In this document: positions 31,437 through 42,699 of the stretch, piece after piece | Layout of the letters: each line of letters begins with the position of its first letter | How positions within the stretch are numbered: position 1 is the stretch's first letter | Source: Carnegiea gigantea | Lineage: Eukaryota; Streptophyta; Magnoliopsida; Caryophyllales; Cactaceae | NCBI GenBank assembly: GCA_029747015.1 | Contig: JAKOGI010000005.1 | Coordinates: 796,191 to 860,190 of the forward strand | DNA length: 64,000 nt | Reading direction: 5' to 3' | Notes under the pieces: model-generated | Database searches by the model: none | Told to the model about the DNA's origin: nothing | The model's input: only the letters and a program-made list of their open reading frames with translations | Position numbers and translations under genes: made by a program

Positions 31437-34400
31437 ATGAGTGGAGGAGGAAAGAAGAGGTTTGTGATTGAATCTCATTCACCATATTATTTACACCCGT
31501 CGGAAGGACCCGGGGTGTTGATAACAGCTGTAATTTTTGATGGCAAGAACTTTGATTTATGGGAAAGAGCTGTAAGAACAGCTCTAATAGCGAAGAACAA
31601 GCTGGGGTTCATCGATGGAACCCTGACACGTCCAGCAGAGACAAGCGACGTGGATTTTTCAGAAGTTAATGCATGGGATATGGCGAATTCCATGCTATGT
31701 TCATGGCTTCTCAATATTATTGATCCGAAGCTACGTATGAGTGTGGCATATTCAGAAACAGCGTATGCTATGTGGAATGATTTGAAAAGGAGATATTCGG
31801 TGACAAACGCACCAAAAATACACCAACTGAAGGCCGCAATAGCAGATTGTAAGCAAGGGAATCTTGACGTTGGAGAGTTCTATTCAAAGCTAACAAATTT
31901 ATGGAATGAACTAAACAATCATGTGAAGGTTCCATTCTGTACATGTAAGAACTGTGAGTGTGGAGTGTCAAAGAAAATTGTTGCTATGTATGAGGAAGAG
32001 AAATCTCATCAATTTCTGATGGGATTAAACGATGATCTATATTCTCAAGTGAGGGGTCAAATTCTCACTCAAGATCCGCTCCCCCCTCTTGGTAAGATTT
32101 TCAATATAATATTGCAGGAAGAAAATCATAAAAAGATGATGGTTCAACGTGAGAGTAGACCCGAGACTGCCGCCGCTTTCGCTGTCAACAACGTGCCCAG
32201 AACAACACAATTTCAAGTTGGAAGACCAATATGTAAACATTGTGGGAAGATAGGCCATGAAGAAGGTAGCTGTTTTGAGTTGATTGGCTACCCGGATGGA
32301 TGGGTGGCTCGAAGAAGCAGTCGAGGACGCGGCAGAGGGGGACGCGGAGGTCGCAGCACAGGAGGGCGCGGCAGAGGTACCGGAGCAGCGTACACTGTCC
32401 AGACAGCACTAGAAGAGCCCAGGCAGACAAACGCTGATGGAGGCCGTGCGACTATACCAGGAATTTCAGCTGAACAATTGCAAAAGCTACTAACTCTCAT
32501 TGAGACCCCGAAAGCTGGTAATGAGAAGTTATCAGGTAAAAGTGAATGGCTATTAGACAGTGGAGCTTCGTATCATATGACTGGAGAGTTGAGCAAGTTA
32601 ACACAAACGTATGATGGTCATCCGATTATAGTCAACATGCCCAACGGTCAATATAGCGTAGCCACTAAACGTGGCCTGGTTCAACTCAACTCCACTGTTA
32701 TCCTTCATGACGTTTTATACGTACCTGATTTAAATTGCAATTTAATTTCTATTGCGCAGCTTATAAATGAGTTATTTTGCACAGTAACTTTCACTCACAA
32801 ATTATGCGTTATACAGGACCATTCTACGAGGAGGCCGATTGGACTGGGTGAACAAAGAAGAGGGGTCTTTTTCTTCAAGGACATCCAACCAGAAAGTATT
32901 CAAGTCAACAAGGTTACTACTTCTGAGCTATGGCATCGTAGGCTTGGACATCCGAGTCACCAAGTTATGTCCTTTTTGTCAAGTAGCATTGGAGGTCTTA
33001 ATAATAAGCGTATAGATGTATGTGATGTGTGTTTTAGAGCTAAACAGACTCGTATGCCGTTCCCTATTAGCAATAATAACGCTTCAGAGTGTTTTGATTT
33101 AATACACTGTGATATTTGGGGTGCCTATCAAATTGAGTCCTTATGTGGAGCCCACTATTTCTTAGCTATTGTTGACGATGCCAGTCGTGGTACTTGGGTA
33201 TTTTTGATGAAAGAAAAAAGTGAAGCCTCTAAATTGCTTAAAAATTTCTGTCTAATGATCAAGACTCAATTTGCTCGGAGTGTTAAAGTAATAAGGAGTG
33301 ATAATGGAGCCGAGTTCACTTCTGGGCTCATGAAGCAATTCTATGGAGAACAAGGTATAATACATCAAACGAGTTGTACAGACACCCCGCAACAGAATGG
33401 TAGGGTTGAACGAAAGAATCGGCATATTCTGAATGTTGCTCGGGCTCTTCGTTTCCAAGCTAATCTTCCATTAGAATTTTGGGGAGAATGTGTTTTAACA
33501 GCAGCATACCTAATTAATCGAACTCCCGCATCAACCTTGCATGGGAAGACCCCTTATGAGATACTTTTCCGAGCCAGGCCTACATATGCGCATATTAAAA
33601 TTTTTGGTTCCTTGTGCTATGCTCACCGATATCAGCGACAGAAGGATAAATTTGCTGCGCATAGTAGAAGATGTATATTTGTAGGCTATCCCTTTGCTAA
33701 AAAGGGATGGAAGGTTTATGACCTCGAAACGAACGAACTATTTGTAAGCCGAGACGTTATTTTTCATGAGGACATATTTCCCTATTCTACTCAAGGAGAA
33801 AAGGAAGCCGTACGAAGGCAAAATTTGGGAAGTTCCTTTGACTTTGAAGAAAGCCGTGAGCTACTGCACATAACTCAGTACCATGATGATTCTCAGCCAT
33901 CACAGTTCCGCACTAGAAGAGAACCAATGGCCCAGCCTTCTGACTCCACGAAAGACCAAAGCAGCGAAGAAAACAATATGGGTCCTGAGCTTGCTGAGGA
34001 GATTGGGGTGCCTGAGCATACTGGGCCTGCTGAGAGCAATGATAGTCACGCGGCTGGTATTGAAACACCGGTTGGTGGGCCCAGCGTGTTGGTAAACAGG
34101 GGGAGTAATATGCTCCAGGCAGAAGAAAATCTAGGTAGAAATCAACGCCACAGGAAAGCACCGAGACATTTAGAAGATTATTTGTGCTATGCTGCTCGCT
34201 CAAAGGACCCCCCTTCTTCGAACCCATTACAAAAGGCCTCTTCAGGTAAACCATATCCTGTAGCTAATTATATTACTTGTGCTAAATTCTCAACTGCGCA
34301 TAGAAATTATCTTGCTGCTATCACCAAAATTGTTGAGCCTAGGTATTTTCATGAGGCTGTAAAGGACATAAAGTGGAGAGAAGCTATGGCCAAGGAGATC

Positions 34401-35870
34401 GAAGCTCTAGAGCTGAACAAGACTTGGACAATTGAGGATCTGCCTCCTAACAAGAAACCCATAAACTGTAAATGGGTATATAAAGTTAAGTACAACTCTA
34501 ATGGGACGATTGAGCGCTACAAGGCACGACTTGTGATTCGAGGAGATGAACAGATTGAGGGATTTGACTATCATGAAACCTTTGCACCAGTAGCTAAAAT
34601 GGTGAGTGTTCGATGTTTCCTAGCAGTGGCTATTGCAAAAGGTTGGGAGCTTCATCAAATGGACGTGCATAATGCATTTCTGCATGGCGATTTGGACGAG
34701 GAAGTTTATATGCGACTTCCTCCAGGTTTTCGTCCATCAGGTGCTAACAAGGTTTGTAAACTCAGGAAATCACTTTATGGACTTAAACAGGCCCCGCGTC
34801 AATGGTTCGCTAAACTTTCTTCAAAATTGCTTGAATATGGTTTTGTCAAATCATATGCAGATTATTCCCTATTTACTTATCGAAAAGGTGATATATTTAT
34901 GGCATTGCTAGTTTATGTGGACGATTTGGTGCTTACAGGAAACGATCCTGTAGCTTGTGCTGAGTTTAAATCTTATTTGAACAGTTGCTTTCATATTAAA
35001 GATTTGGGCCCTCTAAAATACTTCCTAGGAATTGAAGTAGCAAGAAGTCCGCATGGTTTGTTTTTGTGCCAAAGAAAGTATGCCTTGGAAATTATTGAGG
35101 AGTGCGGACTTCTTGGATCAAAGCCGGTGGCTTTTCCAATGGAAGCTAACCATAGACTCGCAGTTGATGAGAGTCCATTGATCAAGGATCCTACTCGATA
35201 TAGACGTTTGGTTGGGAGGCTCATCTACCTCACCATCACGCGACCTGAGTTGTGCTATGCGGTACATATATTGTCCCAGTTCATGCAAGCACCTACCGAA
35301 GCTCATATGGAAGCTGCTCGACGTGTTCTGAGATATCTAAAAGGAAATCCAGGTCAAGGTTTGTTACTCAAGGCAGATGCAGATCTGAATGTTTTTGCTT
35401 TTTGTGATTCAGACTGGGGAGCATGTCCCCTCACTAGAAGATCCTTAACTGGCTATTTTGTTACCATTGGTGGGTCTCCTGTATCTTGGAAGACGAAGAA
35501 ACAAAGTACAGTATCTAGATCATCAGCAGAAGCTGAATATCGTGCTATGGCCACTGTGACTAGTGAATTGATATGGATTAAATCTTTCCTGGGTTCTTTA
35601 GGTATCTTTCTTGCCAAGCCTATGAAGCTATACTGCGACAATCAGGCTGCATTACATATTGCTAAAAATCCTGTTTTCCATGAACGCACAAAGCATATAG
35701 AGATTGATTGTCACTTTGTTCGAGAACGTCTCCTTCTCAAAGACCTTGAAACTAGATATGTCGCATCCCGGAATCAGGTTGCAGATATTTTCACTAAACC
35801 TCTAGGCACGCAACAGTTTCAGTTTTTAAGGTCCAAGTTGGGCATTCTTAATCCTCATGCTCCAACTTGA
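31437..35870 (+). CDS. Copia gag-pol polyprotein (1477 aa), uninterrupted
   Basis: The start was chosen at the first ATG after the LTR and PBS (MSGGGKKRF); the frame also runs open into the LTR. The domains follow copia order. Gag comes first, with KNFDLWERAVRTALIAKNKL. A zinc knuckle C-K-H-C-x4-H-x4-C lies near residues 265-278, then an Arg/Gly-rich stretch. Protease is near 370 (LLDSGASYHM). The pre-integrase motif LWHRRLGHPSH is near 497. The integrase core has the D of HCDIWGAY near 557, SDNGAEF near 621 and the E of NGRVERKN near 657. Reverse transcriptase starts near 1012 (WVYKVKYNSNG) with YVDDLVL near 1159. RNase H has FCDSDWG near 1321 and LYCDNQAALH near 1397. All key residues are present, so it may be transposition-competent. 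Confidence 0.95.
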   Translation: MSGGGKKRFVIESHSPYYLHPSEGPGVLITAVIFDGKNFDLWERAVRTALIAKNKLGFIDGTLTRPAETSDVDFSEVNAWDMANSMLCSWLLNIIDPKLRMSVAYSETAYAMWNDLKRRYSVTNAPKIHQLKAAIADCKQGNLDVGEFYSKLTNLWNELNNHVKVPFCTCKNCECGVSKKIVAMYEEEKSHQFLMGLNDDLYSQVRGQILTQDPLPPLGKIFNIILQEENHKKMMVQRESRPETAAAFAVNNVPRTTQFQVGRPICKHCGKIGHEEGSCFELIGYPDGWVARRSSRGRGRGGRGGRSTGGRGRGTGAAYTVQTALEEPRQTNADGGRATIPGISAEQLQKLLTLIETPKAGNEKLSGKSEWLLDSGASYHMTGELSKLTQTYDGHPIIVNMPNGQYSVATKRGLVQLNSTVILHDVLYVPDLNCNLISIAQLINELFCTVTFTHKLCVIQDHSTRRPIGLGEQRRGVFFFKDIQPESIQVNKVTTSELWHRRLGHPSHQVMSFLSSSIGGLNNKRIDVCDVCFRAKQTRMPFPISNNNASECFDLIHCDIWGAYQIESLCGAHYFLAIVDDASRGTWVFLMKEKSEASKLLKNFCLMIKTQFARSVKVIRSDNGAEFTSGLMKQFYGEQGIIHQTSCTDTPQQNGRVERKNRHILNVARALRFQANLPLEFWGECVLTAAYLINRTPASTLHGKTPYEILFRARPTYAHIKIFGSLCYAHRYQRQKDKFAAHSRRCIFVGYPFAKKGWKVYDLETNELFVSRDVIFHEDIFPYSTQGEKEAVRRQNLGSSFDFEESRELLHITQYHDDSQPSQFRTRREPMAQPSDSTKDQSSEENNMGPELAEEIGVPEHTGPAESNDSHAAGIETPVGGPSVLVNRGSNMLQAEENLGRNQRHRKAPRHLEDYLCYAARSKDPPSSNPLQKASSGKPYPVANYITCAKFSTAHRNYLAAITKIVEPRYFHEAVKDIKWREAMAKEIEALELNKTWTIEDLPPNKKPINCKWVYKVKYNSNGTIERYKARLVIRGDEQIEGFDYHETFAPVAKMVSVRCFLAVAIAKGWELHQMDVHNAFLHGDLDEEVYMRLPPGFRPSGANKVCKLRKSLYGLKQAPRQWFAKLSSKLLEYGFVKSYADYSLFTYRKGDIFMALLVYVDDLVLTGNDPVACAEFKSYLNSCFHIKDLGPLKYFLGIEVARSPHGLFLCQRKYALEIIEECGLLGSKPVAFPMEANHRLAVDESPLIKDPTRYRRLVGRLIYLTITRPELCYAVHILSQFMQAPTEAHMEAARRVLRYLKGNPGQGLLLKADADLNVFAFCDSDWGACPLTRRSLTGYFVTIGGSPVSWKTKKQSTVSRSSAEAEYRAMATVTSELIWIKSFLGSLGIFLAKPMKLYCDNQAALHIAKNPVFHERTKHIEIDCHFVRERLLLKDLETRYVASRNQVADIFTKPLGTQQFQFLRSKLGILNPHAPT

Positions 35871-35877
35871 GGGGGAG
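35867..35877 (+). other. Copia polypurine tract
   Basis: TTGAGGGGGAG directly before the 3' LTR; it overlaps the stop codon of the polyprotein. Confidence 0.85.
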
Positions 35878-36110
35878 TGTTAGGAAATAAATAATTGTAT
35901 AGATTTTATTATTTGTTATTATTTGTGTTTCCTATTTCTATGTAACTAGAATTGTCATGTTTCCTTATTATTGTATGGCTAGGAGTCTTAGGCGGCAAGC
36001 TGATCAAACCCTTGGTGTATATAATATTGCATGTACACAGCAGAATGGAAGAGGAAGAGGAATTGTCTATATACAAATTTATTCAATCATATCTCTCCTC
36101 TTTTATTTCA
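35878..36110 (+). repeat. Copia 3' LTR
   Basis: 233 bp, identical by eye to the 5' LTR. Confidence 0.95.
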
Positions 36111-36614
36111 GGATTTCTCTCAATCTATTTAGTCACTTTTGATCGCTCTCTCTCTCATGCGCACTCAAAACAGTAAAATCAATTCATATGTGGGAAGATA
36201 AAACGCAATCAACAAACAATTAACCCTGTCTTCTTTTTTCTTTTCTTGTTTTCTTTTCTTCCGTGAGAGAGCTGATTATTTTCCTGAATATTCCTTAGCC
36301 TACCAAAGAGTATATTACATAATCTGGTAAATTAATGTCCAAAATATTAGCTTTTTTTTTATATATCAGTTTGTCTTTATTAGCTAAACGACTGGCTAAT
36401 TATACTGAATATATTTTAATTTCTTTAATGGTTATATGCTAACAATTAAAGTATAATAAATAACTGCTACATACCGAAACATTTATCACAAACCATGCAC
36501 GCAATTGTCACATAGGGAAATAATTTAGAACAAAAAGCTTCAAACATGTTTTGTTGGTAGCAAATGTTAAGGGCATATATATATATTATATATTATATAT
36601 ATATCATATATATA

Positions 36615-36669
<55 letters not shown>

Positions 36670-36784
36670 TTGTGGTGTTAAGTACTAAAATGCAATCAAG
36701 TTTAGAGGGAGTTATTTCTTTGGTGAGATGTTCTTAGGTTATATATATGTCTCTAATTTGTAGTGCGACGTATTATAATCAAGT
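36111..36784. other. Spacer between the copia and gypsy elements
   Basis: No gene. It contains a pyrimidine-rich part, AT-rich text and a long AT microsatellite. Its end (about 36668-36784) resembles the DNA to the right of the gypsy element. Confidence 0.6.
36578..36666. repeat. Long (AT)n microsatellite
   Basis: A nearly uninterrupted AT dinucleotide run with a few imperfections at its start. Confidence 0.95.
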
Positions 36785-37413
36785 TGCAACTACAAATTTC
36801 AAGTCTAAATCAAATTAAAACAAGAAACATGGAACAAATTTAATTTTTGTATTTATGACAAAAATGGGTACAATATCTAAATATTTTGTTACAAATGAAC
36901 AAATTAAACTCCTCTAATTCGATCTCTTGTTTGTGACTTGATGGAGGCTAAAGTAGCTTGAATCTCGATCAAGTGTATACTTCAATCTCTAGAGTGAATA
37001 ACACGTTTTGATGTGCTTGTTGTCTCTTTCTAGAGGGTCTTTTGTGGGAGAGAATTTTTATCCTCCAATGAGGGAGAGGTGGAGCTATATTTTTAGGGAG
37101 AAGCATCCCCTATCTTCTGGGATTTGCGGATTAATAGTCTTCTTGGATCAATAGATGGGCCTTGAACTTGAACCGATGACTTGGGAGTCTATTTAAGTTG
37201 ATGACTCGAGAGTCTATTTAAGTTGATGACTCGGTAGTCCACTGGGCCATTGACTTGATAATCTTACCGGGCCGTTGACTTGAGACTTTATTGGTCCGTT
37301 GACTTGATAGTCGTTTGGACATACATAATTAAATTAATTAATTGGACTAGCCGACATTAATTAACTTAAATTATTTAGTGACATGGCACACATTTAATTT
37401 TTTTGTGCCTATA
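36785..37413 (-). repeat. Gypsy 3' LTR
   Basis: Aligns along its length with 50006-50601. Shared text includes AATTTAATTTTTGTATTTAT, CGATCTCTTGTTTGTGA, TTGTCTCTTTCTAGAGGGTC and TTGATAGTCGTTTGGAC. A block built on GTTGATGACTCGAGAGTC is extra here, making this copy about 33 bp longer. Confidence 0.9.
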
Positions 37414-39106
37414 AATTGCCCCCTCGAGAGTAAGCCACGTACACGACCTCGTGTTTAAGCGCAGCTGCCATCTCGACGTACATCATTTGGCTCGTTGTCC
37501 AAGCAGGCCATCAACTTAATTTATCATATTGTTGATTTTACAGATGTAATTTTTTTCACCGATCTAACAGACTGTCGACATAGTTGTTCCCACTTTTGTG
37601 CTGCTGTAATTTGAAGAGAGGATTTTTCTTTCCTAAAAAAATATATGTAAGAGCTGCATTAAATTTGGGGTAATTAAATACACTTTCCAATTTGTAAGAT
37701 GTGCTCTTCAATGTGTAAATTTCTCTTGTCCAAAATTTGACGACTTATTACGCAAAGGCAGACGTCTCCTTCCTTAAATATGCCGTTTCACTGTACAAGG
37801 CGAATGTTCGCTCCCTTTTATACCCATATCTGCGATTCTCGATGGATGTCCTTCTCTGCTTTGAGGTATGTTATCTTTGTCCATCATCTTTGCTTTCTCA
37901 TCTTTTCCAGAGACTCTGCTTGGATCGTGTTCTATTCTTTTTCTTTGCGAGACACTTTGCCAAAGACTCTGCTTGGATCCTCTTTTATTCTTTTTCTTTT
38001 TTTTAACAAAAAAAGTAAGCTTGCGGTCTTGTTCATCATCTCTTTTCTTTCCGCCTGACTTTTGCCTGCTTGGAGACAGCTGATGTCGTGAGATAATTGG
38101 CTTCCCTTTTGTCAACATCTCATCGTGGGAAAGGCGCTTGGCGTCGTCCTGTAGACTCATCTAATTAATTAATTTTTTGTTTACATATCTTTCTTTAGGA
38201 ATAAGGTCAAGAGCTTTTGTCACTTTTTTTTTTTTTTTGAGTAAGATGCTTTGTTACCAATTATACAAGATATTTCTTTTTTGTTGTGCATGAAAAAATC
38301 ACTATAGAGATATGAAATTTTATTTACTTATTTATATTATATCGTGCCTATTTGTATGCGAGTCTCTTTTTTTAAGACTCACTGTGCATGAGATATAACA
38401 TTGGGATTCAGCAGTTGAAACCTCATTGTCAGCGAGGGTGACCAACTTCGGTTTTTTAGAATTTGAGGAGAGAGGCCTCACATATGCCAGCGGAATGCCA
38501 TACCTAAAGACTCGTTGTGCGTGAGGGTAATCAGACTCGGTTTTTAGACCTTGAGGAGAGAGCCCTCGAATATGTCAGCGGGATGCGATGCTTGAAGACT
38601 CGCCGTGCGTGAGGGTGATCGGACTCGGTCTTTAGACTTTGAGAAGAAAGCCCTTGTACATGCCAGCGTGATGTATCATTTGAAGACTCGCTGTGCGTGG
38701 GGGTGATCAGACTCGGTTTTCAAACCTTGAGGAGAGAGCCCTCACTCACGCCAGCGGGATGCAGCACTTAAAAACTCGTTGTGCGTGAGGATGGTCGAAT
38801 AGATCTTTAGACTTTGAGGAGAGAGCCATCGCACATGCCAACGGGAAGTGCCGCCTGAGGATTGAGCCACGCCAATGAACTATACGAGGATTTCGTATCC
38901 TTGAAAACGAACTTGCAAGGATTTTTTTTTTTCCAGCTTCCTTTCTCCATTTTTTTTCCTTCTTTCGAAAGTAACCCCTTTTTTTAAACAGGTGGTCAAT
39001 CATGATGCGATTTAAGGAATACAAGTGATGGTGAAAAATTTATCTTTCTGTCGTAGAACATGAAGAGTCAAAAGCATAGCTGGGCAGCTCATTTATTGTT
39101 TACCTA
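37414..39106. other. Gypsy 3' region between the LTR and the PMD remnant
   Basis: No coding region is supported. It begins with the purine tract of the element (read on the minus strand) and contains the 88-bp tandem array and several T-runs. A segment at 37890-38010 has two related copies of the text GACTCTGCTTGGATC. Confidence 0.6.
38418..38860. repeat. Tandem repeat, about five units of 88 bp
   Basis: Unit starts (AGACTCG-type) lie at 38508, 38596, 38684 and 38772, exactly 88 bp apart, with one diverged unit before and the array ending at 38860. Each unit has TGTGCGTGAGGGT, then ACTCGGT, then TTTGAGGAGAGAGCC, then GCCAGCGGGATG. It sits inside the gypsy element near its 3' LTR. Confidence 0.95.
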
Positions 39107-42100
39107 TCCTTGCTTCGTCCAGAGTTTCAGGAGATACCTACCGTATCTCGTTCTGACTTTGCATCACCGTTGACTACAAGGGTTGTAGATAGAATGCATG
39201 ATGATATCTACCTTCTTCATAGTGCTGGCCATGAAGATAGCTGCACTATCACCACTTTCCTGCTACTTGGGCAAAAAATTATTTCCGATGAAGTTCGTTG
39301 GGGGCCAGCATTGAAGATATTTGGGAAATTCTCTTTCATTTTCAAATATTGGGAGTGGGTAGAACACATTCTCTCATACTTCGAATCCCAATTGAGGACT
39401 TACCGCCTTTTTGATGCAGTGTATGCTTCATTATACACTTATGATCGTAATCCTCATGTTATTCGCGCCTTTTGTGAGGCTTGGTGCCCTGAGACCAACA
39501 CTTTGCATATTATATCCGGAGAAATGTCGATATCTCTATGGGACTTGTATAAACTTGTTTGGTTCCCTATTTACGAAAAATTTTCTGATGTGGCAGTACC
39601 TAGCCGAGATGCATTATGTCAACGTCGTTACAACAATCAGAGATTAATCCAGCCTACATGTGGATACTTGTTTGCTACTTACAGCTGTCTTGAGAATGTC
39701 CACGATCAAGGGGTTTGCGCTGAGCGTTGGATAGATTTTTGGTGCAAGAGGCAAGTTAAGCAAGAGTCCTTCCCTAGGCGACGAAGCTCTTCCAAGTCGC
39801 GTCCTATCAAAATCACGACCCAAGGCAACTCATAATCCTTCAGGTGACATTCAGCCAATGATCCTATAATGGACTCGAGAAGAATCTACTGTCTTTGATG
39901 CACTTGAAATTCCTATTAATAGAAGAGAGAGCACCTATCTAGCTGCTTTTTTTTCATGTTGCTTATGCATTTTTGCTCTCCTTGAATATAAAAAAAGATT
40001 CATTTGTTCTGGCACCTTCGAAGTGGCCAGCAATATGACGGTCGGATGCACATACAGTCTTGCGGTGCCTGTGTCGGCGAGCATTTATCATGGCCTGAAT
40101 GGTATTTTAGTGCGGGAAAACCCTCAAATTCCATGTCATTCTTTCTTGCTCATTATCTATATGGTTGGCTCGTATGTTACTTCAGCACCCACTATGTACT
40201 GGATCCAGCTCTAGCGGGTCCTTTAATAGAGCACTATTATGGCTTTGGAGGGGCAAAGAGTTTTGAAGACGCTCGAAGACATATCCATGAAGGAGCGATT
40301 GTTGATCTGGGTTACACCATGTTTAGCAAAAATAAATGTGAGACTTTGAATAACGATGGAACTCTTGGCTATGAGAAGCTTAGCTATCTAATAGCTCTCT
40401 ACTCTAGTTACCTACCTCTTCGTCGTGCAACGACTTTTATTATGCCTTATAGCCCTCATCGATTTAGCAGACAATTTGGTTTCTGGCAGGAGCTACTTGA
40501 TGCGCTTAAACTTGACCCTCGCACTCGGACCACATCCTGTAATGATGCCTTATACTTTTGGACCGCCATTTTATCTAAGAACACCAAGACCATAGCGATG
40601 TTGCCGAGTCGTTCGCTACATCTTAATAAGTTCATGACTAAGAAATATCAGGATTGGTAGTCTAAGGTGACAATAAGTGACCTCAGGGCCAATGTTGGTC
40701 ATCTTCAGCAGAGTGGAGGACATGACCCCTCTAAGTCTAAGAAGAACACAAGGGGCAATACTTCAAAGGATGGATCTGATTTGAGGACCAAGATTCTGAT
40801 GCTGAACAGACCAGCGAGTCCCTTAATACTCCTATTGCTGATCGAGGGGGGGATACTATAAAAAATGATGACAGTGACCAGGATTCAGAAGCTAACTTTA
40901 AACATCGTGAGCTTAAAAAATGCAAGACTGTCGCTGTTGATACTTCCAGAGCGCCTCTTGGAGATAGTTTTTTCAATGGCATCACAAGCTGTTCAGACAT
41001 GCTTAACCTTGAAGATGTAACTTAGTCTTCTCTTTGTATGGAACCTTGCGAGGCTCATCGCAACCATTTTTTTTAAACTTTTAATGGCTTGATCTTTTCA
41101 CTCTTTTTTTTTTTTGTTCGATGCAGATTGGCGTATTCGATTTAATACAGAAGGCCACCCTGTCATAGACGAGCAATTGCTTGAGGAAGCTAATCTTGCA
41201 GCCAAGTTGTCAACCGCTAAGGCCAGTTTTCATGGTGGTAAGGACGTAGAAGTTGTAAAGAGGTTGGCATCCCTAGTGGGAGTTGGAGGATCAGTCTCCA
41301 AAGGGGCCGAAACATTCCTGGCTCACCAACCCATAGTGAGAACTTAGTAGAGGGACCGACATCTCTTCAACTGGCAGCAAAAAGAATATCCATTGTCGTC
41401 GAGAAAATTACCAGCCATGAGGTCGTGAAAAGAAAATCTATGGTTGCGGTGGTTTTTGCCACTTCATTTCGACCAGGTCCTGCTTCTCAAAGTATCATTA
41501 TTTGTGACATATGGGCTATAGGTTCTGGCTACCTGAATGCTTTGAAGAATGCTTCATTTGATGAGGTAGAAAAAGTGTATGAGAGCGCCCACATGATGTC
41601 TAAAAGCATTGAACGTCTCAATGGAGACCCAAATCCTCTGAGGAAGCTAGTTGATGATTATGTGAGCAGTGTATTTGCATATTTGGCACTCACACAAGTG
41701 GCTTTAACACTTCGCCATTCGGATGATGAAGATAAAGAGAAGACCGCCTGCATTGAACAAGTCAGCCAAGCGCAGTCCCATCTTATCACAGTGCAGGAAG
41801 AGCTAGCTGCCATTAAGGGCAAACATAAGGGTGCAACTCAAAAAGTAGTCTAGTTAGAAAAGGCACTTCATATTACTTGTGAAGAGGAGCAAAAACTTAG
41901 GAGTGGTTGAAGCCAAATCGACGTTAGTGACCACCATCGAGCAACAAGTCATTGAGAAGAAACAAGCTCTTGCTAATCTTGAAGCCATACCCACTTGTCT
42001 CAAGAAGAGGCTGAGAAGTTGAAGGAACATGAGTGCGATGTCTTAGAGTTGCAACTCTCACTCAACCCTGATAACTGGATGAGCACTCTCTGATTAGGTT

Positions 42101-42110
42101 GCTTAGCTTA
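39107..42110 (+). pseudogene. Plant mobile domain (PMD, MAIN/MAIL1-type) gene remnant, antisense within the gypsy element
   Basis: Three blocks are readable on the + strand. At 39110-39835: FHIFKYWEWVE-type text, RAFCEAWCPETNTLH and SGEMSISLWDLYKL, the core PMD signature. At about 40010-40100: FEVASNMTVG and SLAVPVSASIYHGLN, in another frame. At 40100-40660: FFLAHYLYGWLVCYF, AGPLIEHYYGFGGAKSFEDA and FSRQFGFWQEL. Further frames at 41114-41347 and 41425-41853 give a polar C-terminus ending in a coiled-coil-like segment (KTACIEQVSQAQSHLITVQE). Stops, frameshifts and possibly old introns separate the blocks. PMD proteins occur as host genes in silencing and genome integrity and as cargo of gypsy and Mutator elements. 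The position between integrase and 3' LTR, in antisense, fits the cargo type. Confidence 0.75.
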
Positions 42111-42699
42111 TTGTACTTGCACTTGGATTGATCATGTTAGTGAACGCTTGATACGCTTTATTAGTAATATGTTTGCCTTTTCTTCATCTCTTTCTTATGT
42201 TTCGTCTAATTGCACTTGCTAATTTTATTCACCCAGCTACCTACATACTCAAGAAAATTGTAATTTTTCAATGAGATCAAGTCACAATGTAGTTCAACCA
42301 ATTGTGCTATAATTATTTGTTTTGTTGTTCACAGTTTATACTCTTGCGGGTCAGGAGTAGTACAAGATTCTTTTTTTTAATTTATTTTGTTTTTTTTACT
42401 GTTCACAGTTTATACTCTTGCGGGTCAGGAGTATTATAATTTTTTTTTTTGGTGGGCAGTTTAGGCGCGTACTTAGGAGCTTACAACCAATCTTCAAGAG
42501 TAGTAGTGCTTCAGAAACCTGCCGTTTATCGGTCCTATTTGTACTCTTTCTGCGTCGACTATTTTATAGCCACCATTCGAGTAGACTTCACGAACAACAT
42601 ACGGGACGTCCCATTTAGGGGTGAACTTGCTCCCTGTCTTATGTGTAATGATGATTGGCCTTCTTACCGCGGGTAATTGATCCCCAACCTAGAACGAGC

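Larger units (their letters stand above)
31155..36110 (+). mobile_element. Intact Ty1-copia LTR retrotransposon with identical LTRs
   Basis: The two LTRs (31155-31387 and 35878-36110) are 233 bp each, begin TGTTAGG, end TTTCA, and read as identical. PBS TGGTATCAGAGC at 31388-31399 follows the 5' LTR directly, and a polypurine tract at 35867-35877 precedes the 3' LTR. One uninterrupted polyprotein frame fills the interior. No 5-bp TSD is visible: the left flank ends GGGAG and the right flank starts GGATT. It is the youngest large insertion here and lies in the SEP-FUL spacer. Confidence 0.95.
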
